This document shows positions 1-9,681 of a DNA stretch of 64,000 nucleotides, one piece after another. This DNA is from Atriophallophorus winterbourni. Lineage: Eukaryota > Platyhelminthes > Trematoda > Plagiorchiida > Microphallidae. A program made the position numbers and the translations under genes. The notes beneath the pieces are model-generated. The model was not told where the DNA came from, did no database searches, and was given only the letters and a program-made list of their open reading frames with translations. The DNA lies in contig JACCGJ010019378.1 of the NCBI GenBank assembly GCA_013407085.1, forward strand, positions 1 to 64,000, read 5' to 3'. The first letter of the stretch is position 1, and every line of letters starts with the position of its first letter.

Positions 1-523
1 ATAAATAAATTTTATTCTTGGAAATCCAAGGCATGTTAAACATGATCAATAATTTCCAAAAGCTGTGTACAATCAGGTTATAGGATGTACATTTGCAAAA
101 TAATTTGTTCAAGGTCATTTGTTTCAGCGGAATTTAACGTTCAATAAATATAAAGGTAACGGTATTTGATGTTGTTTCCAGGTAATCGGTACGTGATCTG
201 ATATTTTACGAAATCACATATATTGCAAGGATAAGTCTAGAATGTTTCCGGCAACACTGATGATCAATGGATAAAGTCCATCAAAGATGCGCGAAGAATC
301 TCTATTGTTGATGTTCCAAACGTTTTCATTTTGATTGTTGTAAATAGATTGATCTTTCCTGACCATGATTCGTTTTCTTGTCCGCTAGGCGAAGGTGGTC
401 TATTCCACTAGTTTAAGGTCTGGGGGCCAGTTTCATTTTGGTGCGGATTGAGAATTTTGCTGTGGGGAAAAAACTCAGAGGCGAGAGAATGCTGTTTCGA
501 ACGATATGAACGGTTATTTAATA

Positions 524-3199
524 TCAATATCCAGGAATGCCATTATTATATAAATCATCAAGTAGAACATTTAAATTAAGTAGATTGCGAATTTTATCAA
601 CGGTAAGAAATGAGGCTAGATGTGATTTGAATTCATTTAAAGAGGAACTGAGTCTTATATATTTTGGAAGAAGATTCCACAGTTTAGCATATTTAGTCAA
701 GAAGAAACTGTTCCTTACTTTAGTACGAAACCTTGGTAACTTAACAGTTTTTTCACTGTTTCTCAAGCTATATTTAGAATCATGCCGTATATGAATATTC
801 GAACGTATTTCCATATTATCCGTTGACAGTATTTTAAAGAATAAGATGAGGTTATGCTTAAGTCTGCGAAACCATAGAGGATCGAGTTTCAGTTGTATAC
901 ATCTTTCTCTATAGGATAGTTTGGTGGTATAACCGATTATTGATTTTGAGAAAGAACGTTGTATCTTTTCCAAAACTATGCTATCGGTTTTATTTATATT
1001 AGTATATATTATGTTACAATAGTCGAAGATAGGAATGGTGAATACTTTATACATTTCTAGTTTACAATGAGGCTGAATTAGAGATCTGTGTATAGTATTC
1101 ATACTTTGTCTGGTTTTAGTAATAAGGTGGCGTATCTGTTCGTTGAAAGTGAGTGATGAAGAATATCGGAATCCTAAATCACGCGTGCTATCAATCATTT
1201 GAATTGCGTTATTGTTTAGAAGGATTGAGTTGTTTTGTATCGTGCATCTTATAGGCATGAAATTAGATTTTGCTGTTGAGAACGTTAGACCATTATTTTT
1301 GGCCCAATCTGCAAGTGCAGCTAAATCATTGTTTAGTCGAGCTATATAAGTTTGTGCTTGATTAGCTTGGAAAGTGATGACAACTTTCATGTCATCAGCG
1401 AATAAGAACAGTTTGCTATGCGAAATGACGTTATGTATGTCATTTATATATATAAGAAATAGTAAGGGGCCTAATACACTACCTTGAATCACCCCACTGG
1501 GGATAGGTAGACTGCGTGATCTACGGCCGTTAACTTCGACAGAGTAAGTGCGATCAGTAAGAAAAGAAGTTAACCAGGAAAGAAGATTACCACCAATGCC
1601 ATATGATTCAAGTTTCGATAATAATATCTTATGAGGAACAGTATCAAATGCTTTAGTTATGTCTAGGAAGACAACTACAACTGCCGAACCTTCCTCTATC
1701 GATGTAGTAATATAGTCGTGGTATTCAAGCTGACATGTAATGCATGATCTTTTATTTAGGAAGCCATGTTGAGCTTTAGAGAAGAAACTTGGAGATAAGT
1801 GATTTAAGATAGCTTTTTTTATTATTTTTTCAAGTAATCTAGATAGTATTTCTGTGTGGTTAATTGGGCGATAATTTGATACCGTGTGCTTCGAACCAGA
1901 TTTATGTCTGGGTGTAATGACAGAGTGTTTCCATTCTATAGGGAAGATTCCAGATTCGATTGAAGTGTTAAATAAGTTCAGTAGAAGAAGTTTGAAATCG
2001 TCACCACCCATTCTGCAAATTGCGGGCGGAATGCCTGTTATGTCTGGCTTGAGACTGAACGTAGTTTGCTTGCAGACTTCATGAATGTCTTTCAGATGTA
2101 TGCATATAGTGTTTAATACACTAGGTGATCGAAATGTTCTAGTCATATCTTTATAGATGAAAGTATTGTAAGTAGTATTAAAATATTTAAGAAATTCTTC
2201 GCAGATTGTAATAGGGTCTGTAATTCTTATTTCTGCCGGATTATAAGTTCGATCCTGAATAATAAAATCTACTTTGCTGGTTGAGTTTACGGTTCGTGAT
2301 TTAAATAACTTGCTAAGTGATTTTAGCTTATCACAACTGTTCAGTGCTCTATTTTCTGATGCAATCAATGTGTGGTCTAGAATGAGTTTGTGGTCACTCA
2401 ATAGTTCATAGGAACGTAAACGAGCAAAGATATCATTATTGTTAATTGCAACTGTAGACCACATTTTCATTTTCTTTTCCATTTTCTCGAGCCTAGTTTG
2501 TTTTATGCGTTTTCTAGAACTGCTAGCTTTATCGATTAAACTTATAATTTTCGAATGGAAAGTCGAGGATATAGTTGGAAAATCATGTGAAAGAAAAAAT
2601 TGAGACCAATCTTCAATCCTTATAAGTGTTGAAAGTAACTTCCAATCGATGAAACGGTGAAGAGTCTTGACCTCATTAGTAGCTTTGCAAGTGCATGATA
2701 GGTGGAAGGATAATATTTTGTGGTCCCCATTAAAGGGGGAAGGCAATATTAGTAAGTTGTTTGGATCAATATTTAGAGTAAAGACTAAGTCAAGAATGTT
2801 GTCCTTTCTTGTTGGTCTATCAATAAATTGTTTGTAACCTAGTAAGTCAAGCGTTTTCATAAAATTTGTATGAGAGCTAACTTTACTTCGTTCGTGCCAA
2901 TTTAAATTAGGCATGTTAAAATCACCGGCTATAAGTTTATAGCGTGCATGATGTAAAGACGTTTCGATGAAAGCTTGAGTTAATGTATTCAGATTATATG
3001 AAGTTGAGCCTCGTGGGTAGTAGATGCAGCCTATTAAGAGATCTAGTATAGGTAGTTCTATCCATAGTGAATCTTCGAGTTCTGTTAAATTCGAAGATGT
3101 TATACTATTAGCTTTAAATCTTGAATGCACATAAATAAGGCAACCACCACCTCGTTTCAGAGTGCGATTTCTCCTAAATACCTGGTAGTTAGGTATCAT
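524..3199 (-). CDS. LINE EEP endonuclease (most of it) and reverse transcriptase
   Basis: This 891-residue frame continues the endonuclease after the in-frame TAA at 3203-3205. Visible endonuclease motifs are RGGGCLIY, GDFNMPNLNW (catalytic Asp/Asn) and FNGDHK (the terminal Asp-His pair). The RT follows: YRPINHTEILSR, FLDITKAFDTVPH (palm Asp), SGVIQGSVLGPLLFLIYIND, and the catalytic FADD at about residues 600-603 (1391-1402). The C-terminus ends GIPGY. The enzyme nicks target DNA and reverse-transcribes the element RNA. Its length and the complete set of catalytic residues suggest a recent insertion. The first ATG after the stop is at 3199 and is probably not a natural start, because it falls inside the endonuclease fold. 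Confidence 0.92.
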   Translation of the reverse strand: MIPNYQVFRRNRTLKRGGGCLIYVHSRFKANSITSSNLTELEDSLWIELPILDLLIGCIYYPRGSTSYNLNTLTQAFIETSLHHARYKLIAGDFNMPNLNWHERSKVSSHTNFMKTLDLLGYKQFIDRPTRKDNILDLVFTLNIDPNNLLILPSPFNGDHKILSFHLSCTCKATNEVKTLHRFIDWKLLSTLIRIEDWSQFFLSHDFPTISSTFHSKIISLIDKASSSRKRIKQTRLEKMEKKMKMWSTVAINNNDIFARLRSYELLSDHKLILDHTLIASENRALNSCDKLKSLSKLFKSRTVNSTSKVDFIIQDRTYNPAEIRITDPITICEEFLKYFNTTYNTFIYKDMTRTFRSPSVLNTICIHLKDIHEVCKQTTFSLKPDITGIPPAICRMGGDDFKLLLLNLFNTSIESGIFPIEWKHSVITPRHKSGSKHTVSNYRPINHTEILSRLLEKIIKKAILNHLSPSFFSKAQHGFLNKRSCITCQLEYHDYITTSIEEGSAVVVVFLDITKAFDTVPHKILLSKLESYGIGGNLLSWLTSFLTDRTYSVEVNGRRSRSLPIPSGVIQGSVLGPLLFLIYINDIHNVISHSKLFLFADDMKVVITFQANQAQTYIARLNNDLAALADWAKNNGLTFSTAKSNFMPIRCTIQNNSILLNNNAIQMIDSTRDLGFRYSSSLTFNEQIRHLITKTRQSMNTIHRSLIQPHCKLEMYKVFTIPIFDYCNIIYTNINKTDSIVLEKIQRSFSKSIIGYTTKLSYRERCIQLKLDPLWFRRLKHNLILFFKILSTDNMEIRSNIHIRHDSKYSLRNSEKTVKLPRFRTKVRNSFFLTKYAKLWNLLPKYIRLSSSLNEFKSHLASFLTVDKIRNLLNLNVLLDDLYNNGIPGY

Positions 3200-3202
3200 G
3201 AG

Positions 3203-4538
3203 TTAAGAGTCAGAGTGATCATCACGGGTCCAGGATTCAGTTATAAGAATAATATCTACAGGTTTAGAAGATAGGTAAGATTTTAGTATATGGATTTTAG
3301 GTATAATTGATCTAGCATTTATGACCAGAAAACGAACAATACAAAGATCGGAAGTTGAAGGATTTGGGGTGAGTGCACTAGAAAGTTTACTATGCTTAAA
3401 ATTTAATTTATGTATTTTTTGAAAAAAAGTGGTATTAGTGTTAAAGTATGGTTCATAATTGGAGCGAGAAACATAAGGATTGTAAAATGAAGTTTGGGGA
3501 GTATAATTATTATAATAAGAGGGATATTGTGTAATAGTAGGTGAATTATAATAAGGTTGAATATTACATAAAGGTGTAGGAGGAGGTGAGGAATGGTGAT
3601 AGTGTTGCTTATATGATAGGGGGTTATTCATTAAGAAACGAGATGTGTTAATACGGTTATTGAGATTGGGTGAACCACTTATATAATTAGTTGTCTGCAT
3701 TCGTTGTCGGTGAAGTGGTCTGATTAGTGCTTCTCTGTAAGTAGGAGGGTTTGGTAAGAGGGGTCGTGTTTGTCTTAGTATAGGTAAACGCTGCGGGCGT
3801 AGATGCAGATCTCGAGTTACACTCACGCCTTGTTTATCAGGTGCGGATGTCGAACTTTGGGAACTATTAGAGTTAATTTCTTTTACAGTTTCACATTGCA
3901 TTTGTTCATTGGTATCTGAGGTATTGTTACTAATATTGGAGCTGATAACTTTACGTTTTTTATAGTTAAATTTTCGTTGCATGGGTGTTAAGTCCGGTTT
4001 TAGGACCACACCCGAGAACCTAGGTATACTTTCCAAAAGGTTTTTATTATCAAGTAAATACAACGCAAAACTCTCATCTGAAAATTTTATTAAAATAGGA
4101 TTCCGTTGTTTAATTGTATTTTTACGAAGTCGAACTATAGTGAAACATTCAGTAGGGATGCCATATGTTGAGAATATACATTTTCCTAAATCGTTTAAAG
4201 GGTAGTTATCTGCAATATTAAAGATGATAACATTTTTTGAGCGAGCTTCTCTTTGATATATTTCAGTGCTCATGGTTTCTATAAATTTATTTGCTTGAAT
4301 CAATATATCGTGGTCTATACCAATATCAGAGTTCATGAGAGATAAGAGCGGTTTTAGAGAACTATAGTTGGATTTGCATTTTGCTAGTTCGTTTTTAAGT
4401 TCTGATAACTCTGATTCTAATTTTTTTTAATTTATTCAGGATAATTGAAGTGTCACTGTCTAATCTGACAGTACAATTACTAGGCTTAGATAATTTACGT
4501 AGCTTAATTCGAGAAGATAATAGGGTTTTCGAGTGCAT
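3203..4538 (-). pseudogene. LINE ORF1 moiety: coiled coil, RRM-like domain, Pro/Tyr/Asn-rich linker, start of the endonuclease
   Basis: I start the protein at the ATG at 4538-4536, upstream of the longest uninterrupted stretch (4336). The first 37 codons run into an A8 run (4421-4428); dropping one A restores a heptad-like coiled coil (LESELSELKNELAKCKS), so one slip separates the two parts. An RRM-like segment follows (KNVIIFNI, a Leu/Arg-rich helix, PILIKF), then a basic stretch and a long Pro/Tyr/Asn-rich linker. The last 60 residues are already the N-terminus of an EEP endonuclease (VINARSI with the metal-site Asn, ITESW with the catalytic Glu). It stops at TAA 3203-3205, in the same frame as the downstream ORF. 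Coiled coil plus RRM is the L1-type ORF1p layout that binds element RNA. The RRM assignment is by pattern only. Confidence 0.75.
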
Positions 4539-4714
4539 GCTTTCACCGGAAATATTTAATGGATTCAGCAGATATTATTTCAATGAAATTAAGTTAAAAT
4601 ATGTAACGAGAATACGTTGAATATAAGCAGAGCAAGTGTAATCAAAGAATTGGGATCACGTACCAAATTCGAGCAGTCCGCGACCTTGAATTTTTTTTAG
4701 ATGTCGTGACCGTG

Positions 4715-6948
4715 GCTTACGAATTCCGTGGAACTCACAGATCTAGACTGCAGTACATACAGACCAGAAATTCAGCTGTTGCGCTGCGGAGGGAAGCTGA
4801 AAAGGACTTCGAATACCGACTTGCTAAAAAAAGCAAAGATTAACTTGAAAGCTTTTTATGGCTATGTTCAGTCCAAGCGATCATTAAGAGAAGAAATAGG
4901 TACGTTAGTGCTGGACGATGGCAATACGGCTTTGACTGCACCAGAAAAAGCCGATGCGTTGCATTCATTTTTCTGCAGTGTTTATCGGCGCGATTCAGGT
5001 TACTGTTTAGAACCTCACGAGTGCAAAGCACCTCCCTTTAGCTCGGTGGAGGTTAATCAGGAAATGGTCACCACAGTTCTGTCGCAGTTGGATAAAAATA
5101 AGTCAACTGGCCCCGACGGTATACATCCGGCTATTCTTCAACCGCTCGCGAATATAGTTAGCCTTGCAATCAGAAATCTTTTCGAAGCTACCTTACTCCA
5201 GGGTATACTACCGGATGATTGGAAACGAGCGGCGGTAATAGCCATATACAAAAAGGGTCCCATTTCAGATGTACGCAACTACAGGCCAGTAAGCCTGACA
5301 AGCATTCTTTGCAAGTGCTTGGAAAAATCATTCGGCACCAGGTATGTAAACATTTGGTAGCCAATTCCTTACTATCCGATGCCCAGCACGGATTCTTGAA
5401 AGGAAGGTCCTGCCTAACCAATCTTCTAAGCTTTCTGGACGAAGTGACATTACGCCTCGATGAAGGGAGAGTAGTCGAAGTCTGCTATCTTGATTTTCAA
5501 AAGGCATTTGACTCGGTGAACCATAGGTACTTTCTGCACAAACTAAGTATGTGTGGCGTCACAGGTGACCTACATCGATGGTTAGACAGCTTCTTAACTA
5601 ATCGCACTAACTATGTTAGAATTGCAGGGGAGTGCTCGCAGGAATCACTGATTCTCAGTGGAGTGCATCAAGGCTCGGTTCTTGGTCCATTACTTTTTCT
5701 TATTTTTGTAAACGACCTGGCAGCGTGCTTGAGTTCACGCTGCTTCCTGTTTGCTGATGATGTTAAGATCCTAGGAACCGACAGTAGAGATACGCTTATC
5801 TCTGATTTGGAAAAAGTAATCGAGTGGACAAAGACCTGGGACTTGCCATTAAACCTGGGGAACAGCTGTCTTCTGACGACTGATTTAGCGACAACCCAAC
5901 TAGAAGTTGGTGAAGGAACTATCAGAATAGCGGCTGCTCAGAAAGTGAAGGATCTTGGCATTACTATACCAGGCGATTTTATATGGGCTACTCAATGTGC
6001 CGAAGCTGCAAACAAGGCTCGCAGAGAATTGTTCGGACTTCGCTCAGCGTTATCTTGCCGAAAACCTTCAATCTTCATTCCCTTATACAAAGTAGTCGTG
6101 CGGCCTCACTTGGAGTACTGCGTTCAATCCTGGGCACCGTACTTAAAAAAGGATATAGCATGTCTCGAAAGGGTCCAGCGCCTTGCGACTAGGATGGTTG
6201 AGGGTCAGACAGGTAAAACTTATGAGGCTAGACTCAAAGACCTCGGTTTGTTCTCACTTAAGAGACGGCGGCTGCGAGGTGACCTAATAGAAGCCTTCAA
6301 GATTCTAAAGGGTCTTACAGGCGATAATATTACTGAAATCCTTAAACTTGCACCTAAAGCAGCTACAAGAGGTAATTCCATGAAACTTCTTAAGAGTAGG
6401 CCCAGGTTGCTGGCACGTGAGCACTTTTTCAGCAACCGTGTGGTCAAATTCTGGAACAAGCTCCCAGATTGTATAGTAAGCCTCCCAAATGTGTTGAGCT
6501 TTAAAAGGGAATTAGACGTTAAATGGTCTATCATATTTCCGCATATTGTCTAATAAAAAAACTTTATAAAAAAACAAAAAAATCGTATTTTTACATTTTT
6601 ATCATAACTGTCTAGGCCTGGACAACCTGACAGTAAATTAGCCCACATGCAGTCTATGACTGTGTTTCACTTTACCTCAACTAGGCTAGTGATTTCATAC
6701 ACCACACATTGTTCACGCATATTATTGCATTGTTTCCTAAATAGCTGACCTCTCACCGTGCTGGTGAAGAGAAACCCTTTCTTACTTTCCAGATATTCGG
6801 AAACAAGAACGTATGGAAAGTACGAACAGTATACTTGATATCGAAGTGCCGGGTGCTCAACCGCATACCGTCGAAGGAAATCTGGGCGCGTGATTGGCTT
6901 TTAGCCACCTTCAGCCCTGTGCAACTTGAACTTGAACTTGAATTTGAA
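4715..6948 (+). mobile_element. CR1-like LINE, 5'-truncated, with (ACTTGA)n tail
   Basis: The element starts inside the coding region near 4715 and ends in a hexanucleotide tail of repeated CTTGAA at about 6925-6948. Its 3' UTR (6554-6925) holds an old, diverged copy of the local SINE (about 6605-6700) and a motif, ACCTCTCACCGTGCTGGTGA (from 6745), that recurs in the 3' UTRs of the LINE family at 9682 and 15257. The same element, truncated at its 5' side, reappears at 17592-18877 as part of the duplicated segment. In copy B its tail ends 34 bp before the EIF3D start codon, so the insertion is older than the duplication. Confidence 0.85.
4721..6553 (+). pseudogene. CR1-like reverse transcriptase, two frameshifts
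   Basis: Three overlapping frames make one RT. The first runs to an A7 run near 4826, where a slip moves the frame to 4728-5360 (KNKSTGPDGIHPAILQP, DDWKRAAVIAIYKKG, NYRPVSLTSILCK). A second slip in an A run near 5325 moves it to 5219-6553 (AQHGFLKGRSC, LDFQKAFDSVNH, GSVLGPLLFLIFVNDL, catalytic FADD at 5750-5761). The C-terminal part has the usual CR1 block AREHFFSNRVVKFWNKLP. ORF1 and the endonuclease are missing. It is a dead 5'-truncated copy, RT family assignment firm, CR1 clade by resemblance. Confidence 0.88.
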
Positions 6949-7495
6949 CTTCTTTCGGTTCTCTCCTTTGGTTGGTACACGAAGGCACCGTCTTAAGCTA
7001 AGTAAACAACACACCAGGCTCGAATCCAGAACGCATTTCTTTAACATCCGTATAGTGAACGCTTGGAACCCACTTTCCACAGAACTATTCTTGGCAACTT
7101 CAGTAATTGCGTTCAAACATGGGCTGGACGAACGGTGGCAGGTGCTCTTTCCGGAGCATTACCCTTAAGACTAAATAAGATAAGGAACAAAAAGTATTCA
7201 GAAAATCATTTTGAAACACAAAAGAACGTTTTTTTTCAATTTTTCGTATTTGTTTAATTAAACTGCTGTCCATCGTCTTTACATTCGATTGGACATGCAA
7301 CATGCATTAGCTCTCTCACCTTTCGGTGATGAGACATCTCCCTCTTCCATTCACAGTTACACACGGCTGTGTTACTTACGAATCAATCCTGGTAGTAGTA
7401 GGTGTTTTCAAGCACACCCGCGAAAGATTCTGGGCACTCGTTTCAACTTGGTCGACTATCGCCCTGTGATATTGATACTGATACTGACCTTAAAT
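6949..7495 (+). mobile_element. 3' end of a second CR1-like LINE family
   Basis: This segment is absent from the otherwise matching copy B (18877-18878), so it inserted into the tail of the preceding LINE after the duplication. It starts with the last about 70 residues of a CR1-type RT (HTRLESRTHFFNIRIVNAWN, ending at 7168) and a 3' UTR that closes with short TGATAC-like repeats near 7470-7490. The protein block matches the C-terminal domain of the neighbouring element in motif (HFF-N-R-V-N-WN) but not in detail, so it is a different family. Confidence 0.7.
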
Positions 7496-7530
7496 TTAAT
7501 ACATATTTTGCGCGCTTACTAAGAATTAAA

Positions 7531-7916
7531 ATGTTGTCCGGTGCAATGGATTCACCCGAGTTCGGTAATATCAGAATAAATGAAAACTCAACTGGTTGGG
7601 GGCCGGTCACTATACCAAAATTTTTTGAAGGGATGCCATATCAGCCATTTGAAAAGGATGCTCGTCTTGGAAGGGTAATTTTTATTGGTTTATATTGTTT
7701 AAGGTGGCCGATTGGTGTGGTAGTGTGTATCAAGATTCGAAATCAAAAGGTGAATACAAATTTCCTGTACTATTTTTTTTAGGTCGCTATGCCTCCCAAT
7801 TGTGTGGAACTCAGTACGCCTGTATGCATGATGAGGATTAAAGTAATTTCCAACTGGTTTCTTATGGAAAGGATCTCAAGTCAAGCAACATTCGGCAGCG
7901 TTATCGTTACCAATTG
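7531..7916 (+). pseudogene. EIF3D: EIF3D exons 1-3, duplicated copy A, nonsense-mutated
   Basis: Exon 1 is 7531-7674, exon 2 7704-7749, exon 3 7783-7916, with the same splice borders as copy B. The protein begins MLSGAMDSPEF and contains [10 protein letters not shown] and [10 protein letters not shown], the conserved eIF3d N-terminus. In exon 3 the Glu of DEDES in copy B is TAA here (7839-7841), and three conserved positions change (Phe to Leu, Gly to Cys, Tyr to Cys). Copy A therefore cannot make full-length eIF3d, and it is cut off from the downstream exons by copy B. Splicing from A exon 1 to B exons would be possible in principle but is not shown. Confidence 0.9.
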
Positions 7917-8489
7917 GTGAGGTCACATATATAAACACATGTATTGATACACACATTGTTCAACATCAATTTCACTAGTATCTTACTGATTTCAGATGAT
8001 GCTGCATGACCAACATATGATTCAAAATCACGTCGAGATTATTTAAGACAAGTGCAGCATCCTTTCTTCGTATAAGTGACCACTTCCAATCACATTTAAG
8101 CCAATCGTTTTTCCCCTCAATGCTCTTTTTTAATATAGAAATGTAATCACAAACAACAATGTGACGTCACATGCAATTGCCGGAGCACCATGTTATGTTA
8201 TGAAAGCATAAATCTGATCCAGGCAGTGCCGCACATAGACTGTTAGGTCATGAGCACGAGTGAACTCTACTCCATATTTGGATGTGGAAGTAATCATGAA
8301 TTGCTCTAAATTTGTCGTTGGCCTATGTTTAAGAGTGAGCCCTTCAACTTGTAAATCTCACTTAGACATTGAGCGAATAGAGACGGATCACCTAGATGCG
8401 ATTCTTCATTTTATGTCTATTTTTACAAATCTTGCTTTTGGACGAAGGAATTCTGCGGGACTTGATTGATTAGTCGTTACATTTCACCA
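7917..8489. other. EIF3D intron 3, copy A; little recognisable
   Basis: A remnant of the SINE core on minus (about 8195-8255: CTGATCCAGGCAGTGCCGCA) is the only feature; the rest matches 19296-19860. Confidence 0.6.
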
Positions 8490-8900
8490 CCCTGATTCCA
8501 AACCTCCGCTGCCTTGCGGCATACCCGATTGCGGGAAAGGCTTCGGGAGTGAACCCTGAGGATAAATCCCTGTTACCTTACACCTTGCACCTGGTCGTGC
8601 AACGGCTAGAGAGGCGTACTCGAATAATCGCCGAGGCACTTCAAGAGAGGTGTAAGAACCCTCAAAATGGTCACCGGCTCTGGCGAAGGGAAAAAACCGC
8701 TGCCTTGCGGGAAGACTTTTAAGTCAAAGGCTCCGGGTGGGGTCCCCTAAGCTAACCCCCTACTTCGGGCCTTGGTAACCGGGTAGTATGTCGCCTTCAA
8801 CAAAAACCATGGAACCTGCTTCAACTTCATCATGTACCCTCTTCATGGTATACTTGTTGGCGCATCGTCTGTAAAGATTTGTGTAATAATAATAATACCC
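8490..8900 (+). repeat. Short non-autonomous RTE-related element (SINE-like) with TAA-repeat tail, copy A
   Basis: The block begins near CGCTGCCTTGCGGCATACC and ends with TTGTGTAATAATAATAATA. Its first part recurs at 27426-27600 and part of its middle recurs inverted at 27965-28025; its last 80 bases recur at 59215-59300. It has no ORF of note. A fixed 3' end with a trinucleotide tail and several genomic copies suggest a SINE mobilised by an RTE-type LINE. The matching copy B spans about 19860-20270. Confidence 0.55.
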
Positions 8901-9439
8901 ATCGCACATACCAATTCCGTAGCTTATTGGATTTAGGATCTCTGAAGCTGTATTCATCTGTGCTTCGATGGAGCAAATAAAGCGAAAGTGGAGCATGATC
9001 TGATACGAGCGGCGATTTCACGTTTTGTGCTTATTGCTTGCATTATTTTTAGGGTTTGAATCAATTTTATGCCGATAATTCAACTGCAGTGTCCGACAAT
9101 ATCACACAGAATTGGAATGCGATTGCTACCTTATTGCACGATGCCGCGGAATAGGTATGTGGCAGTTCCACTTCTAGCAGAAGGTCCCACTGAGTCTCCC
9201 AGACTACCCTTCGATATAATGCGGAAAGAAGATGCGTCAAAAATAATCTCAAGCGTAGCAGGTAGTGTAGTAGCTGTAAAAAGTTGAAAAAAATAAAGTA
9301 GCCAGGGTTTTGGGTAACGTCCGAAGACTGTTCTAGCAAATTCGGTTCACAGGTTCTAAAACCGTTGGAGTCAGCCATCCAGTTACAGAATGATGGCGCT
9401 TTAATCACTAAGAAAGAGCACTGCTTGTCTCATTGAGTG

Positions 9440-9681
9440 GAACATTTTCGTGAGCAATTTAGCTGGTCAGCAGCCGTTTGCGGATAGCCATGGTCAGTCG
9501 AGTTCACAATGCACCTGGTCCTCATGGACTAGCCCCGGTTCTATTCACTGAGGGTTGCGATATTCTATTAATTACTCTAGCTGACCTTTTCCGTCAGGTA
9601 TTGGACAAGGAAATTATTTCCCAGTATTGAGGAGAATCCATAATCATCCTATTGTCAAGAAAAATGTGCGTGCTGCCCCGC
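9440..9681 (+). pseudogene. RTE-like RT fragment, copy A, interrupted by a LINE
   Basis: One frame reads like the RTE finger region ([12 protein letters not shown], then [14 protein letters not shown]). At 9681 it is cut by the LINE at 9682-13078 and resumes at 13079 with [26 protein letters not shown] and a degraded NYVDDVAL catalytic motif near 13490-13515. In copy B the same fragment (20855-21640) is continuous. It is an old intronic insertion that predates the EIF3D duplication. Confidence 0.65.

Larger units (their letters stand above)
1..4640 (-). mobile_element. Near full-length non-LTR retrotransposon (LINE), single-frame ORF1-EN-RT type
   Basis: This LINE lies on the minus strand with its 3' end at the window start. 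Read on minus it has a short 5' region, an ORF1 moiety (from 4538), an endonuclease and RT (to 524) and a 3' UTR ending in CCAAGAATA plus an A/T-rich (TTTA)-like tail. The same 3' terminal motif (CATGCCTTGG, then CCAAGAATA) and the same C-terminal GIPG(Y/F) residues mark the plus-strand copies at 9682-13078 and 15257-17590, so the three form one family. Only two lesions separate the coding region from one continuous frame: an extra A in the A8 run (T8 at 4421-4428) and an in-frame TAA at 3203-3205. The 5' end near 4640 is an estimate; no target-site duplication was found because the 3' flank lies outside the window. Confidence 0.9.

Noticed and set aside
3203..3205. TAA as a programmed read-through site of a gag-pol fusion
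   Set aside because: Possible, but it sits inside the endonuclease fold and not between domains; a plain mutation is simpler without other copies to compare.
9627..9681. N-terminus of the 806-codon ORF as LINE protein
   Set aside because: Copy B (21030-21083) shows the same bases without the LINE, so these codons are flanking DNA.
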